Below are positions 35,905-46,344 of a DNA stretch of 64,000 nucleotides, one piece after another. Below the pieces are notes generated by a model. It searched no databases. It was not told where the DNA came from and was given only the letters and a program-made list of their open reading frames with translations. The stretch spans positions 3,233,501 to 3,297,500 of the forward strand of contig JAMJFZ010000770.1 of assembly GCA_026225945.1 (NCBI GenBank), read 5' to 3'. A program made the translations under genes and the position numbers. How positions within the stretch are numbered: position 1 is the first letter of the stretch; every line of letters starts with the position of its first letter. The stretch is from Cricetomys ansorgei. Lineage: Eukaryota; Chordata; Mammalia; Rodentia; Nesomyidae.

Positions 35905-37535
35905 CCTCATGTTAGAAGAAAGATCCAGAGACATGGTGCTAAGCTGTACTTCCAAGTCTAATGAATGGATGAGACAGATCTCTCATTGCAGAGACTGCCA
36001 CTCCAGGAACAAGCCCAACAGACTCTGCCTGGAACCCAGTGGGCGTCCCAAGGAATGAAGGGTGGACCGGAATGCATCTTCAGTGGGAGTGCAGAGTGGC
36101 TCTGGAGTCAGACCTGGCTTACCCACAAGCAGCTCAAAGCCCACACCCCCACATTCCCACCCTCACCCCACCCCACCCCAGGGCCCAGGAGCAGCCAGCA
36201 AAGAAATGATGGCATTGATGGAGGAACTGTAGTCAGAGCCTGACCTGGGACACAGTCCCCACAGCCTTCTGTAGCCTGTGCCCTGATCTGGTAAGAACTG
36301 GCAGGGCTGAGTCCAGCAAGGGTTATAAATTACCTCATGTCCCTCCCTGTCATGTCTCATCGCCACCCAGCAACTCCATGCTCGGAGAAATGAAATGTCC
36401 TGTGTCTTTAACTGACAGAGCCAAGGATGTGCCCAGGCAGGCCTGGATACCATGTTTACTCGACAGAAAATGGCCCTCCCTCTCCCTTTCCCAGAGCTGG
36501 CAAGCCAGAGCCATTTGCCATAGACTTGCCTGGTGTGTAGGCTGCCTATGAGGCCCCAGATCTGCCCAGAGTCTTGCCCAAGAGGCCCTAGGCCTGGCCA
36601 GGCTGCTAAAACTGAGAGAGTTCTCCAAGACAAGCAAAAGCAGGGCAAATGGCAAGGCAGAGGTGACTGAAGTACAGGTGACTACAGATCTGGCCACTTT
36701 GCACAAAACAGCCTTGCCTGGAGGTGCTCTGAGAACCAGGCCTGGCCCTCTACTACAATTGGGAAGATGAAGTTTAAGAAAGGTACAGAGGGGTCAATCC
36801 AAGCTTTGGGCCAGCTCTAACCACAGCACAGCTGGCTCATTCCTCCTGAATTTGAAGACGTGTATTCGGAACCACAAAACCCCACCAGCACTGTGTCAAA
36901 GGTGGTGTCACTTATTATTCACTGTCAAGAGCATTCAGGAATGTTTGCTAGATGCCAGACATGGCGCAGGGTGTTGGCGAGTCAGAGCTGAAATTGGTGG
37001 CCGTCCGAGGGCTGCAACAGAAGTCAGCAGCCAGTGCCTGAGCAGTCAGGCCAAAGGCATCCATACACTCGACCTGGCTGGTGCACTGAGGCAGGCTGGG
37101 GCTTACGCAGCCTCTGCAGGATGACTAGGAGTTCTCTAGGCATATAGTCCATACAAGTGAAAGCATGGGTGGGGCCAGATAACAGGTCGCTTTCAAGGTC
37201 AGACTTTGGTGTGGTAAGGCACAGAGGAGAGGTAAGCAGAAGGCGCAAGTGCCAATGGTATCGTTTATGTAGACCTACTCTGGTGACCAGTGGAGTGAGG
37301 GCAGGGAGGGATTACACGGAGGTTACCGTAGAGGGCTTTGGAAATCAGAAGGCTGAATCCAGAGCTCCCGGTGTCCTCCCACAAGATAAGCTCCTGGGAC
37401 AGAAACCCAACCTCAAGGTTGAAGCCCTAGGGTGGCATCAAGGTGACTTTCACGGACTAGCTTAGAGCAGTGAGGCAAAGGCAGCTCCAGTCTGAGTCCT
37501 ACAGTGACTTTATGGAAATCAGAACAAAGACTTCC
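35905..37535. other. Noncoding stretch
   Basis: Unique sequence with a short CCCCACCC run near 36168. No exon recognised. Confidence 0.5.
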
Positions 37536-37539
37536 CTCC

Positions 37540-38040
37540 CACAAACATTAACCACCATTTTCCTGGATGTTAGTTAATAAATATAAAATCTGCAGGAACC
37601 ACAACATAAGCACCACCTATGCACTGAGTGCAATGCACTGCTGCACACAGTGGTCCTAGCAGACACACTGCCAGTGAGCAGACAATTAAAAGGGCTGGAG
37701 GCCGGGCTCACAGGTAAACCACAAATAAAATCCTAAACACAGAGGTCAACAAAAAAAAACTTAACAAAGTAAAGAACCAAACACAAAATTTTGTGGCATG
37801 AGAAATCTAAATAAAATGAAATACGTATTTACTACAAGAGGGGATCCGAAAGAGAAAAAAGAAGCTGCTCAAACAAGACAAATAAAGAAACTACTCATAT
37901 AGGAAATAGAAAGCACTGTTTGACCGCTAGATACTAGCCAAAGATAAAGAAATCAGCAACAGTCTCAAGTCTTCAAAAATAAAGTAAAATAAGTAAAAAT
38001 AAAAGAAGATAAGTTTTTAAATTTTAAAGATCCTAAGAAG
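37540..38040. other. AT-rich, A-biased tract
   Basis: About 500 bp much richer in A and T than its surroundings, with many AATAAA/AAATAAAG words on the plus strand and strong A over T skew, especially 37730-38040. No repeat family was recognised. It could be an old L1 or retroposon remnant, or a matrix-attachment-like sequence. Confidence 0.5.
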
Positions 38041-38339
38041 CAGAATGTTATTGGGCAAACATGTCAGGGCCCCATACCCTGAGAATCTGGGTTTTCTGTG
38101 CAGCAGAGTCATCTGGACATTGGTTTCCATCCAAATACTTATGGCTTCGTCCAACTTGACTCTGGGCTTCTCCGCTCCCCGCACTGTCTGGGGACACATC
38201 TCAAAGCAGGAAGGCCAGGAGCTGGTGGGTCCCCAAGGAGACCTCAGCAAACAGAGAAGTAGGAGGTTCCATCTCTCTGCCCAACTGTGAAGAGCTGGCT
38301 TCTGTGGCTGAGCACAAAACTGAGAACCCCAGGGCTGAG

Positions 38340-38475
38340 AGGACAGTTTAATGGGTTAAAATTTGATTCTCCAGAACCCACATGAAAAAGGCTGGTTCAC
38401 TTGACATCCCAGGGCTTGGGAGGGTGAGACAGGTAGATCTCTGGCTCACTGTTCAGCCAGCTTAGTCCTGTGAGA
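38340..38475 (+). mobile_element. B3 SINE, diverged
   Basis: It shows ATTCTCCAGAACCCACATG, a CATCCCAGGGCTTGGGAGG segment and CCTGTGAGAGACCCTAACTC, which match the B3 middle and 3' parts. A second SINE head follows directly. Confidence 0.6.
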
Positions 38476-38479
38476 GACC

Positions 38480-38642
38480 CTAACTCAAAATGGGGGAAAA
38501 AGCTCAGCAGGTAAAGCTCTTGCTATACAAGCCTGGTGACCTGAGTTCAGTCCTAGGATCCAGACTCCACCACGTTTTCCTTGGACTCTCTGCATCCACA
38601 CAGGCACACATACATTTACTCACTAGAAAGAAATAATTTTAA
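38480..38642 (+). mobile_element. B2/B3-type SINE, diverged
   Basis: AAAGCTCAGCAGGTAAAGCTC and GGTGACCTGAGTTCAGTCC mark a tRNA-like head. The 3' end reads CACACAGGCACACATACATT and then AT-rich sequence. It lies in tandem with the preceding B3 copy. Confidence 0.6.
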
Positions 38643-38644
38643 AA

Positions 38645-39285
38645 CAACAACAAAAAGATGAACAGCATCTGGTGAATGACATCTGAGGTGGTCCTCTGGC
38701 CTCTACGTGCAAAGTGAGAATCTCTTAGAAGTGAGGCCTGACTTGAAACTTGAGTGAGAGGGGGTCTAGTGTGAAGACTCTGGCTACTCAGCAAATAAAA
38801 AGGCTCAAATGCTTCCAAAAGCATTCCAGATGCAGGCATGGACTCCACACCCCAGTGCGGGGAGAGCACAGGGCTTAGTCAGCACATGGCTGAGAGGTAG
38901 CAGGAGCAACTGGTCTGTAGGCCCTGGCCAGAGCAGCTTCCAGGCTCCAGTGCTGCCCTGGGGGTAAGAAACACAGCTGGCAACAGCAGGCAGGGAAGAC
39001 TTTCTGCATAACTGCTGGTCCTCTAAAGCAGAAACAGAGGAAGAAGTACTTACACCTAAAACAGAATTGCTCCTTCCTTCATTTCTTCCTTTCTCCCTCC
39101 CTTCCTTTCTGTCTCCTCTCCCTCCCTCTCTTTCTTCTTCCATCTGTGCTGGTGTGGAACTCTGAGCCTTCAGTCTGCTAGGTAAACATTCTACTACTGG
39201 GCTAAATACACCACAACACTTGGGCTTATATTCCCTTCCCCCCAAAAAATTTCTGGACATCTCCAGGGAACAGCTTGTGACTGCC
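38645..39285. other. Noncoding stretch
   Basis: Ends in a TTCC/CCTT-rich low-complexity piece at 39065-39140. No gene recognised. Confidence 0.5.
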
Positions 39286-39290
39286 TGCCA

Positions 39291-39662
39291 CCGACAGTCC
39301 CACAGGGTATGACGGGGCTCCAGAGAGCTCAGGCAGCCTGCCTCAGCCTGCCTCGCACCGACAGTCCCACAGGGTATGACGGGGCTCCAGAGAGCTCAGG
39401 CAGCCTGCCTCAGCCTGCCTCAGCCTGCCTCAGCCTGCCTCAGCCTGCCTCAGCCTGCCTCAGCCTACTCAGCCTGCCTCAGCCTGCCTCAGCCTACTCA
39501 GCCTGCCTCAGCCTGCCTCAGCCTACTCAGCCTGCCTCAGCCTACTCAGCCTGCCTCAGCCTGCCTCAGCCTACTCAGCCTGCCTCAGCCTGCCTCAGCC
39601 TACTCAGCCTGCCTCAGCCTGCCTCAGCCTGCCTCAGCCTGCCTCAGCCTGCCTCAGCCTCA
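39291..39662. repeat. Minisatellite: 67-bp duplication plus CAGCCTGCCT array
   Basis: A 67-bp unit starting CCGACAGTCCCACAGGG at 39291 is repeated at 39358. It runs into an array (39401-39660) of 10-mers CAGCCTGCCT and 9-mers CAGCCTACT. The order is six 10-mers, then 9-mers separated by two, two, one, two and two 10-mers, then a final block of 10-mers. Hence a 29-bp higher-order unit (9+10+10) is visible. In translation it gives Ser-Leu-Pro-Gln-Pro-Ala type repeats in one frame, but no gene evidence supports coding. Confidence 0.9.
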
Positions 39663-40489
39663 CTCCCTGCCTATGCTACAGATGAGCAACTGAGCTGGAA
39701 AGGATGTGGAGCCTTTTCCTCCTGGTCCTACTAGTTCCAGGCCTGGGGGAGAGCTAGTCTACCTCTAAAGGCCTAAAGGAGTCAGATTGGGCATGGATAG
39801 CCAAAGTCTGATGCCTACTTAGCCCAGTGGCAGGCACCCATGGCAGTGGGAACTGGGACAAGCTGCTTGACTCTTAGCCTGGCTTCTTTATCATGTGACA
39901 TCTCATCTCAGGGCTGAGCCCAGGTGCACCTGCCTGAGCTGCAGGGCTGTGAGGGAGGCAGCAGCCAGGCTGCAGCTTGAGGTTCCAAGCAATGACGCAG
40001 AGAGAGGAAACAGTAAGAGCGTGCTGCTCACCTACTGCTGAGGCTGCTTGGGATGTGTCGGACCTCAGAGGGCAGGGCAGGGTTCCCATACCTGGATGCC
40101 AGAAGGCAAAGTTGGCAATGTCCAGAAAGACAAAGGCCACCCTGACGTACACTGGCTTGGGCCACCCTCAGGATGAGGGAGAGTGACCCAGGGCCTGCGC
40201 TGGCTTAGACCAGAGTGAGGGACCTGGTTTGCCAACAACCTCTCCACCTCCCTCATGCTCCACCCTCTGCCACCTGACCATGGGGCTTTCCCTCTTCACG
40301 CTCCTGTAGTCACAGGAGTCCTGGTGCAATCAATCAAGGGCCGTCAGGCTACAGAGACTTGGATCTAGTCACTGGATGAAGTATCTTGTTAGGGAAATAG
40401 ATGAGCAAACTGAAGCCTAAATAGGGCAAAGGGACTGTCTGACCCATGGAAAGATGAAGTTGGTAAGTTGAGGGCATCAGGCCAAGCAT

Positions 40490-40590
40490 TCCAATATCTT
40501 CATCTTCCTAAAGTGTAAACTGAGACTCAGAGACAGGAAAGTGCCTGCCTCGGGCAACCTGGAGTTAGGAAGAACCCTGGGACAGTTATC
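40490..40590 (-). mobile_element. MIR fragment, reverse
   Basis: AAAGTGTAAACTGAGACTCA GAGACAGGAAAGTG is reversed MIR core. Confidence 0.6.
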
Positions 40591-40849
40591 CTGGGTCCAT
40601 CTCATGGAACCAAGACAAAGTTGCCTTTTCTGACCCCAACCTCAAGTTCAGGAAGTTGCAACACTTCCTTGTTTCCATAGTAACTAGCTACTGCTCCAGG
40701 AATACACTGAAATGTTTTCATTACCTCCTTGGTGCCAGCCCTGGGCCAACCTGTGAGGACATGGGTGGAAAGAGGGAGTGTGAAAGGAGGTACAGTCCCA
40801 GCCCCAGATCAGGATGATGGCAAGCAACTGAGTAAGAGAGTAGAGGGGA

Positions 40850-41112
40850 AGAGGGGAGGAGAGGGGAGGGGAGCGGAGGGGAGGGGAGGGGAGGGGAGAG
40901 GAGGAGAGGGGTGGGGGGGGGAGGGGAGGGGAGGGGAGGGGAGGGGGGAGGGGAGGGGAGGGAAAGGGAGGGGGGAGGGGAGGAAAGGGGGGAGGGGAGG
41001 GAAAGGGAGGGAAGGGGAGGAAAGGGGGGGAGGGGAGGGAAAGGGAGGGAAAGGGGAGAGAAAGGGGGGGGGAGGGGGGGGAAGGGAGGGAAAGGGAGGA
41101 AAGGGGGAGAAA
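40850..41112. repeat. Polypurine (GGGGA)n-type low-complexity tract
   Basis: About 260 bp are almost pure G and A on the plus strand, with many GGGGA/GGGGAGG words and G runs up to nine. Such tracts can form G-quadruplexes or triplex (H-DNA) and are length-unstable. Open frames through it (Gly-Arg-Glu or Pro-Ser-Leu repeats) are compositional artefacts. Confidence 0.9.
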
Positions 41113-41271
41113 GAATCTTCAAGAGACCTTCCTGCATCTGAAGGAGCTCAGGGAGACAGTTTTTGAACTGGCCTCTTAGGGATGAATAGGAGTCCACCAG
41201 ACTGGATAAAGAGGCTAGAGGAAATATTGAGGCTCAGAGCTTGAGGTAATGGCATATTAGAAAACTGTGAA

Positions 41272-41402
41272 GTGCTGTGTGAGCCTGGTGGCTCAGCCTG
41301 GGAGGCTGAGACGGGTGAGTGCAAGGCTCCCCTGGACTGCAGAGTAAGTTGAAGGTCAGCTTGGGCAACGTAGTGAGATCTTGTCTCCAAGTAAGAAAAT
41401 AG
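41272..41402 (+). mobile_element. B1 SINE (7SL-derived), old
   Basis: Matches include GAGCCTGGTGGCTCAGCC, GGGAGGCTGAGACGGGTGAG and CTTGGGCAACGTAGTGAGAT. B1 derives from 7SL RNA. Divergence is high. Confidence 0.7.
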
Positions 41403-41461
41403 TAGGGGCACAGATGTGGCCAATACACAAAACTCTGGGCTTGACCCCTAACCCTGAGTGA

Positions 41462-41682
41462 TCCATGTGAGGTGCTGCATAGTACCAACACTTGGAAGTC
41501 AGCAACTGGGGACAGGAACCCAAGGTCATCCCCAGCTACATAGTGAGTTACAGGCCAGAAATCAGTCTCAAAAAGTCAGAGTGGGGACTTCAGTGGCAGA
41601 GTGCTTGCCTAGCATGGGCGAGGCCCTGGGTTTGGTCCTTAATACTACAAAGAAAAAGGGAAGGAAGGAAGGAAGGAAGAGT
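41462..41682 (+). mobile_element. B4/ID SINE with (AAGG)n tail
   Basis: A weak B1-like part (AGCTACATAGTGAGTTACAGG) is followed by a clear ID body, AGTGGCAGAGTGCTTGCCTA with GCGAGGCCCTGGGTTTGGTC. It ends in an A-rich and GGAA-repeat tail (41658-41681). Confidence 0.8.
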
Positions 41683-41689
41683 GGCGGAG

Positions 41690-43360
41690 GAGAGAACTGG
41701 TGCTTAGCACCGAAATCAGAAGGGATGAAGGGTTGGACATTGGCTGAAAAGGAAGACAGAGATCAAACACAGTGTAAACCAGGTGCCCATGGCACTTCCC
41801 ACTTGCAGGTGCTTAATGGACATGGTGACAGAGTAGATATTGTAGCAGGAAAAGTTCCCAAGGAAGAGCATTGGAAACTGGTCACAAGCCACAGTGTAGT
41901 TCCCAAACTAGTGAGAGACACAACCCCAATGCTCCCCAACCCTCACAGGGAAGACGGTTGGCCTGAGTGATGAAAACATCCTAAGAACAACACAGAGGCT
42001 ACTGTTCTGCCTGTGCTTCCTCATCCTGTGTGCATTTGGTCCAGCAGGGATGAGGCCAGCCTCAGGGAATGAATGGAAGATGGAGGCAAAGGGAGGCCAG
42101 ACTGCTAAGCTAAGCACTCAGCATCTTGCCAGCTTTGCTTCCCCTCTCTGGACCTCAGTACCTAACTGGAAAGTGAGGGCAAGCAGGGTGAGATAGACAG
42201 GCTCCCTCACTCCCTCCTGATCCCACCTTCTAGCCATCTTTGGATCTGTGGGTCCTGGGAGGGGTCATGTCACATGACACTACAGCAACAAATCCAAACT
42301 GTGGTCTAGGACAAGCAACATTTTGTGGCCAGATAGGGCAGACACATGAGCAAGGAGTCTCAGAGGTCAACAGTTTCTGCCACATTGACTCTACTCATAG
42401 TGACAGCTGGCAAATACAAGAGAGCCCCATATGAGCTGAGAAGTATCTTGCTATGGCAGGTCATGACCAAGGAACCAGCAGTCCCCCAGAGACCGCAGTG
42501 AATAAATAACCTACATGCTTGCCCCAAGCCCCACAGCAGAATCAGACACAGGACCCAGACCTCTGAGACAAGGCAGAAGTCCCAAGCAGAGGGGCACCAC
42601 TGTTGACAGCCACAGAGGGCCCTGTCCCTGAGCCTCACTCCAGTGGATGGCTTGTTTGGGGACCATACAAACGACAAGCACACGCTGGGTGGTTGGGCTA
42701 TGTAGGTTCCAGTTCCAGCTCACCTGGCAATGGTCCCTCTGAGTTTAAACTCAGTGGCTAAATGAGGGGTTGGCCTGGTCAGGGCTGATATTATTATTAT
42801 TGGTGCATGCGGTAATAATCCTATGTTGTCTGACGCGGTGAGACTGCATAGCTCCTGACAAGGGGTGGGGCCTCCCATCTACTGTTCCCAGCAGCCACAA
42901 GGGATGCCACAGCAGGAAGCAATGCCAAAAGTTCTGACTCTAAACCCAGTGCTTCTTGTAGAGAGCCCTGGACTTCGGATCCTGAGAGCGCTTGGCTGAG
43001 ATGTGCCTGGCCAGATGGCTGTGGGGAGAATGGGGAACAGACAAGCTGGACTCAACCAAGTGCCAGTGGGAGGTAGGCTAGAGAAGAAAGCACTTCTCAC
43101 ATCCATGCTTCCCTCACCTCCCTGCACAGGGCACCACCTCTAGTGGTGAATGAATATGACAGGAAGGGCCCAAAAGACGAAGCTACCACCCAGCACAGGA
43201 TCCTGCTTGATCAGCAGATGCCAGCCACTTTCTTCTCCCTGTGTCCCAGCAATCTGCCATTGGTGCCTCCCTAGCCACTTCCACAACCTGAGCTAATTAC
43301 TTCCCCATCCAGCCTGAAGTCTTCAAGCTGCCCAGATGAAAAGAGAATAGGAAGGCCCAG
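41690..43360. other. Noncoding stretch
   Basis: Holds the short candidate element at 42775-42865. No exon recognised. Confidence 0.5.
42775..42865. promoter_or_regulatory. Short candidate conserved element
   Basis: The stretch holds GATATTATTATTATTGG, then GCATGCGGTAATAATCC and GTCTGACGCGG. Retained CpGs beside an AT-rich ATT run in CpG-poor DNA suggest constraint. It is short, and a microsatellite seed is the alternative. Confidence 0.25.
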
Positions 43361-43364
43361 TGCG

Positions 43365-43775
43365 CTGGCCAGCTTTATTTCAACTTGACACGAGCTAGAG
43401 TCATTTGGGAAGAGGAACTCTTCATTTAGAAAATGGGTCCATAAGATGGACTAGTAGGCAAGTCTGTAGAAAATTTTCTTAATTAGTAACTGATGTGGGA
43501 GCGGCCAGGCCACTGTGGGCAGTGCCATCACCGGGCTGGTGGTCCTGGGTGCTCTAAGGAAGCAATCTGAGCAAGTCACAAAAAGCAAGCCAGTCCACAG
43601 CATTCCTCCATGGACTCTGCATCAGTTCTGGCTTCCAGGTTGCTGCACTGAGTTCCTGCCCTGAATTTCCTGGATGGTAGACTGTAAGCTATATGATGAA
43701 ATAAACCCTTTCCTCTCCAAGTTGCTTTGGTCATGGTGTTTTATCACAGCAAAAGAAACCCTAACTAAGAAACTC
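43365..43775 (+). mobile_element. Rodent interspersed repeat (family name uncertain)
   Basis: Matches a common muroid repeat by the words TTTCAACTTGACACGAGCTA, GGCAGTGCCATCACCGGGC, GAAATAAACCCTTTCCTCTC and TTATCACAGCAAAAGAAACC. I recall this sequence as abundant in rodent genomes but cannot name the family safely (an L1-tail or RMER-type repeat is possible). It includes an AATAAA word near 43700 that can act as a polyadenylation signal when inserted in genes. Confidence 0.65.
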
Positions 43776-43779
43776 AGAG

Positions 43780-46035
43780 CCAAAAGAAAGCCATTTCCTC
43801 TAGGAGTCCACTCCGTTTACTCCTGTCTTAGAGTCAGCAGGGGAGGGAGGGCTCAGGTGATACAATTCTGTTCTGTAGAAGGGGGATGAGTCCTGGATTT
43901 GCCATGCTTCTGGGATAAGAACTGGGCCTCAAGAAGCCTTTGAACTCCATGGAACACAGAACTTTCCAGACAGAAGGAACTACTGGGGAGTACAAAGCAG
44001 CCCACTCCTGATGGTACACAAAGCCATACACATGACACTGTGGGGATGTCATACACAAGGTATAACTCTGCATGACAGAGAATGTGGCTGCAAAGGTAGC
44101 TTGAGGAGTAGGGAACTAAATATCCCAGGAACACTGGAAATAGAGGTGTAGAGCCTGTGAGCCAAAGATCATGCTGCCCAGGCACCTAAGGGGGCAGGTA
44201 CAGATGGAAACCATCAGAAAACTCAAAGCAGAAAATCCCAGCCCTCCAAGCAGGCCCACTCCTGCATAAAGGGACCAGTGAGTCTGACAAGGAACAGCAG
44301 AAATTCGAAGTCAGCACTGACGTACCGCCTCAGCAAGGGGGTCAGCAGAGGTGAGCTCATAACTACACAGCCCATCATCAAAACAAAACTAGAATCTTTC
44401 CCTGAACTTTCAGATCTTCTTCCAGGATCTGAGGCACTGGGGCTGCAGTGGGCCCTGCATATGGCTCCAGGAGAGAGGCTGATGGCCAATGAACACCCTC
44501 CTCTCCCTGCCAGACATTCAGTCCACTTCTCAAAGTCCAGAAAGTCAGAAGCAACAAGACTGTGATCAAAGGAAATGATGTGCTAACCACAGTGGCAGAT
44601 GGGGGTCACAGTATTCCTCAAAACTCTACCCAAACTGCCTCTCTGCATGTAAAATATGGCCCCAGAGAAAGCCACTTCACTCTATCATGGCAGCCAGCCC
44701 AAGAGTATCAGGACTCCCAACCTCTCAGGAAGAGATGACCTGCATCAGCTCTGACCTGGTCTGCTACCTTCCTAGAAGAAAGTTAGGGGGACCTTCTTTC
44801 CACCTAATCCCCCAAAAGAACTGAGGACTGAATCCAGACACAGTACATCTTATACAGCAAGAGATAGGACTGTTTTGCAGGGACATCAGACTACTCTAAA
44901 AGGCCATACCTATGACTATTCACCCTCTATTCCCTGAGGCCACCCAAGCCCTGGGCCAAGAAATATGTCTCAAGATATCTCTATTGTTAGGAATCTTAGT
45001 CAAGTCCCTTTTCTCCCTTCAATCTCAGTTTTCTCACCAGTAAAATAATAAGCTGGATGAGAAGCAGGCTTATAAAGACAACATCCTCTGAATGGAGAGG
45101 TCACATTGAGCTGGAATGTGGCAAGGAGGAGCTTCAAGACATATCCAGCTATTCCTCTCATGGCCAGGGATACCAACCAGCCTTGTGCATCCTTCTGATA
45201 CTGTTTCCAGGTGACCACACTGAAACAAGCTGTGGACCGTCTCTCCAGAAAATGAGGAATACCAGAATTAGGACAAGTGCTCTTTACTGTAAGAACTCCT
45301 CACAAACAAACTAGGTTGACAATTTTGTAGGAGAGGAGAGTTGTGTTACGGTAACAACCTGCATCAGGATGCTATAGTATCTCAACTCATAATTGGTGGG
45401 AAAGGAAACTGAAACTCTGAAAAGTCTATAACTAGCCAAAGGTCCCATTCTCTGTCCTGTTTCATAGCTGCCCTGCACAGAGGTGAGCAAGTGTCAAGGC
45501 CTGGTCCACCCTGGGTCTTGTCACATGGATGGAAACCAAGAGGAAAGTTTTTGCCCTTTTCTGCCTCAGTTTGCAGAAGGGAAAACAGAGCTCTCAGACA
45601 GGAAGCGAGATGACTTAGAACAGTCTCCTGGGGTAACAGGCCTCCTTGACAGGTTGAGTTAAAATGTCCTTGGCTTATTACTCGTAGCATCTATGAGAGG
45701 ACAGGCACCCATCTCATTCTTCAAGAGGCTCTACAGACAATGAATGAATCAGAAAGCTTTGGTTGGTCTTGAGTCAATTTGACTTTGAGCAATCAGTACA
45801 TTGGAGGTAAGGCTTTAAGAAACACTCATGACAGTGACTAAGGTGATTCCTTCAACATTTGCCTCATGCCAGGCACTATCTAGCTTCATAGCGTATTGGT
45901 AGGAGCGTGTTATGATTGCTAGAGCATGAACAACTCTTTTACAGGTGTGGAGGCCAAGGTCAGAGATGTCAAACATAAAAAGTGGAGTTGGGAGCTGATT
46001 CCAGGCCACCAGAGAAAATGCTGGAAAAGAGCCTG
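43780..46035. other. Noncoding stretch
   Basis: Weak MIR-like words lie near 45400-45440 and 45850-45960. Nothing else recognised. Confidence 0.5.
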
Positions 46036-46039
46036 GGAG

Positions 46040-46340
46040 ATAGATGCCTCCATCCCTGAAGCACTTGCCACACAAGTATGAAGAAGATCTAGTTCAATTT
46101 CCAGCACCCATGTAAAAAGCCAAGTGAAGTGGTCCACTCTTATAATCCCAGAGCTGGGAGGCAGAGACAGAGAGATCCTTGAGGCTCACTGGTCAGGCAG
46201 CTTAGAATAATCAGCTAAGGTCCCAGTGAGAAACCCTGTCTCAAAACACAAGGTAGATGGCTGTCCTGAGGAGCAATAGCTGAGGTTGGCTTCTGGACTG
46301 CCTACACACACACACACACATACACACACACACACACACA
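46040..46340 (+). mobile_element. B3 SINE with (CA)n tail
   Basis: It contains CACCCATGTAAAAAGCC, ATAATCCCAGAGCTGGGAG, GCTCACTGGTCAGGCAGC and CAGTGAGAAACCCTGTCTC in B3 order, ending in (CA)n at 46303-46340. This is the most complete B3 copy in the window. Confidence 0.8.
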
Positions 46341-46344
46341 GAGG

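Noticed and set aside
39401..39660. CRISPR-like array
   Set aside because: Units are contiguous with no unique spacers, in a rodent genome.
39309..39734. Repeat-protein-like frame (Ser-Leu-Pro-Gln-Pro-Ala units)
   Set aside because: It is the translation of a minisatellite. The 9-mer/10-mer mixture changes nothing about coding and there is no flanking exon signal.
40729..41197. Gly/Arg/Glu-rich or Pro/Ser-rich proteins on both strands
   Set aside because: Artefact of the polypurine tract.
41581..41655. tRNA-like gene
   Set aside because: The sequence is an ID SINE body, which derives from tRNA-Ala but is not a tRNA gene. The B2/B3 heads elsewhere are likewise SINEs.
43128..43150. CTCF-like palindrome CACCACCTCTAGTGGTG
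   Set aside because: Matches only half of the CTCF core; the palindrome is short and may be chance.
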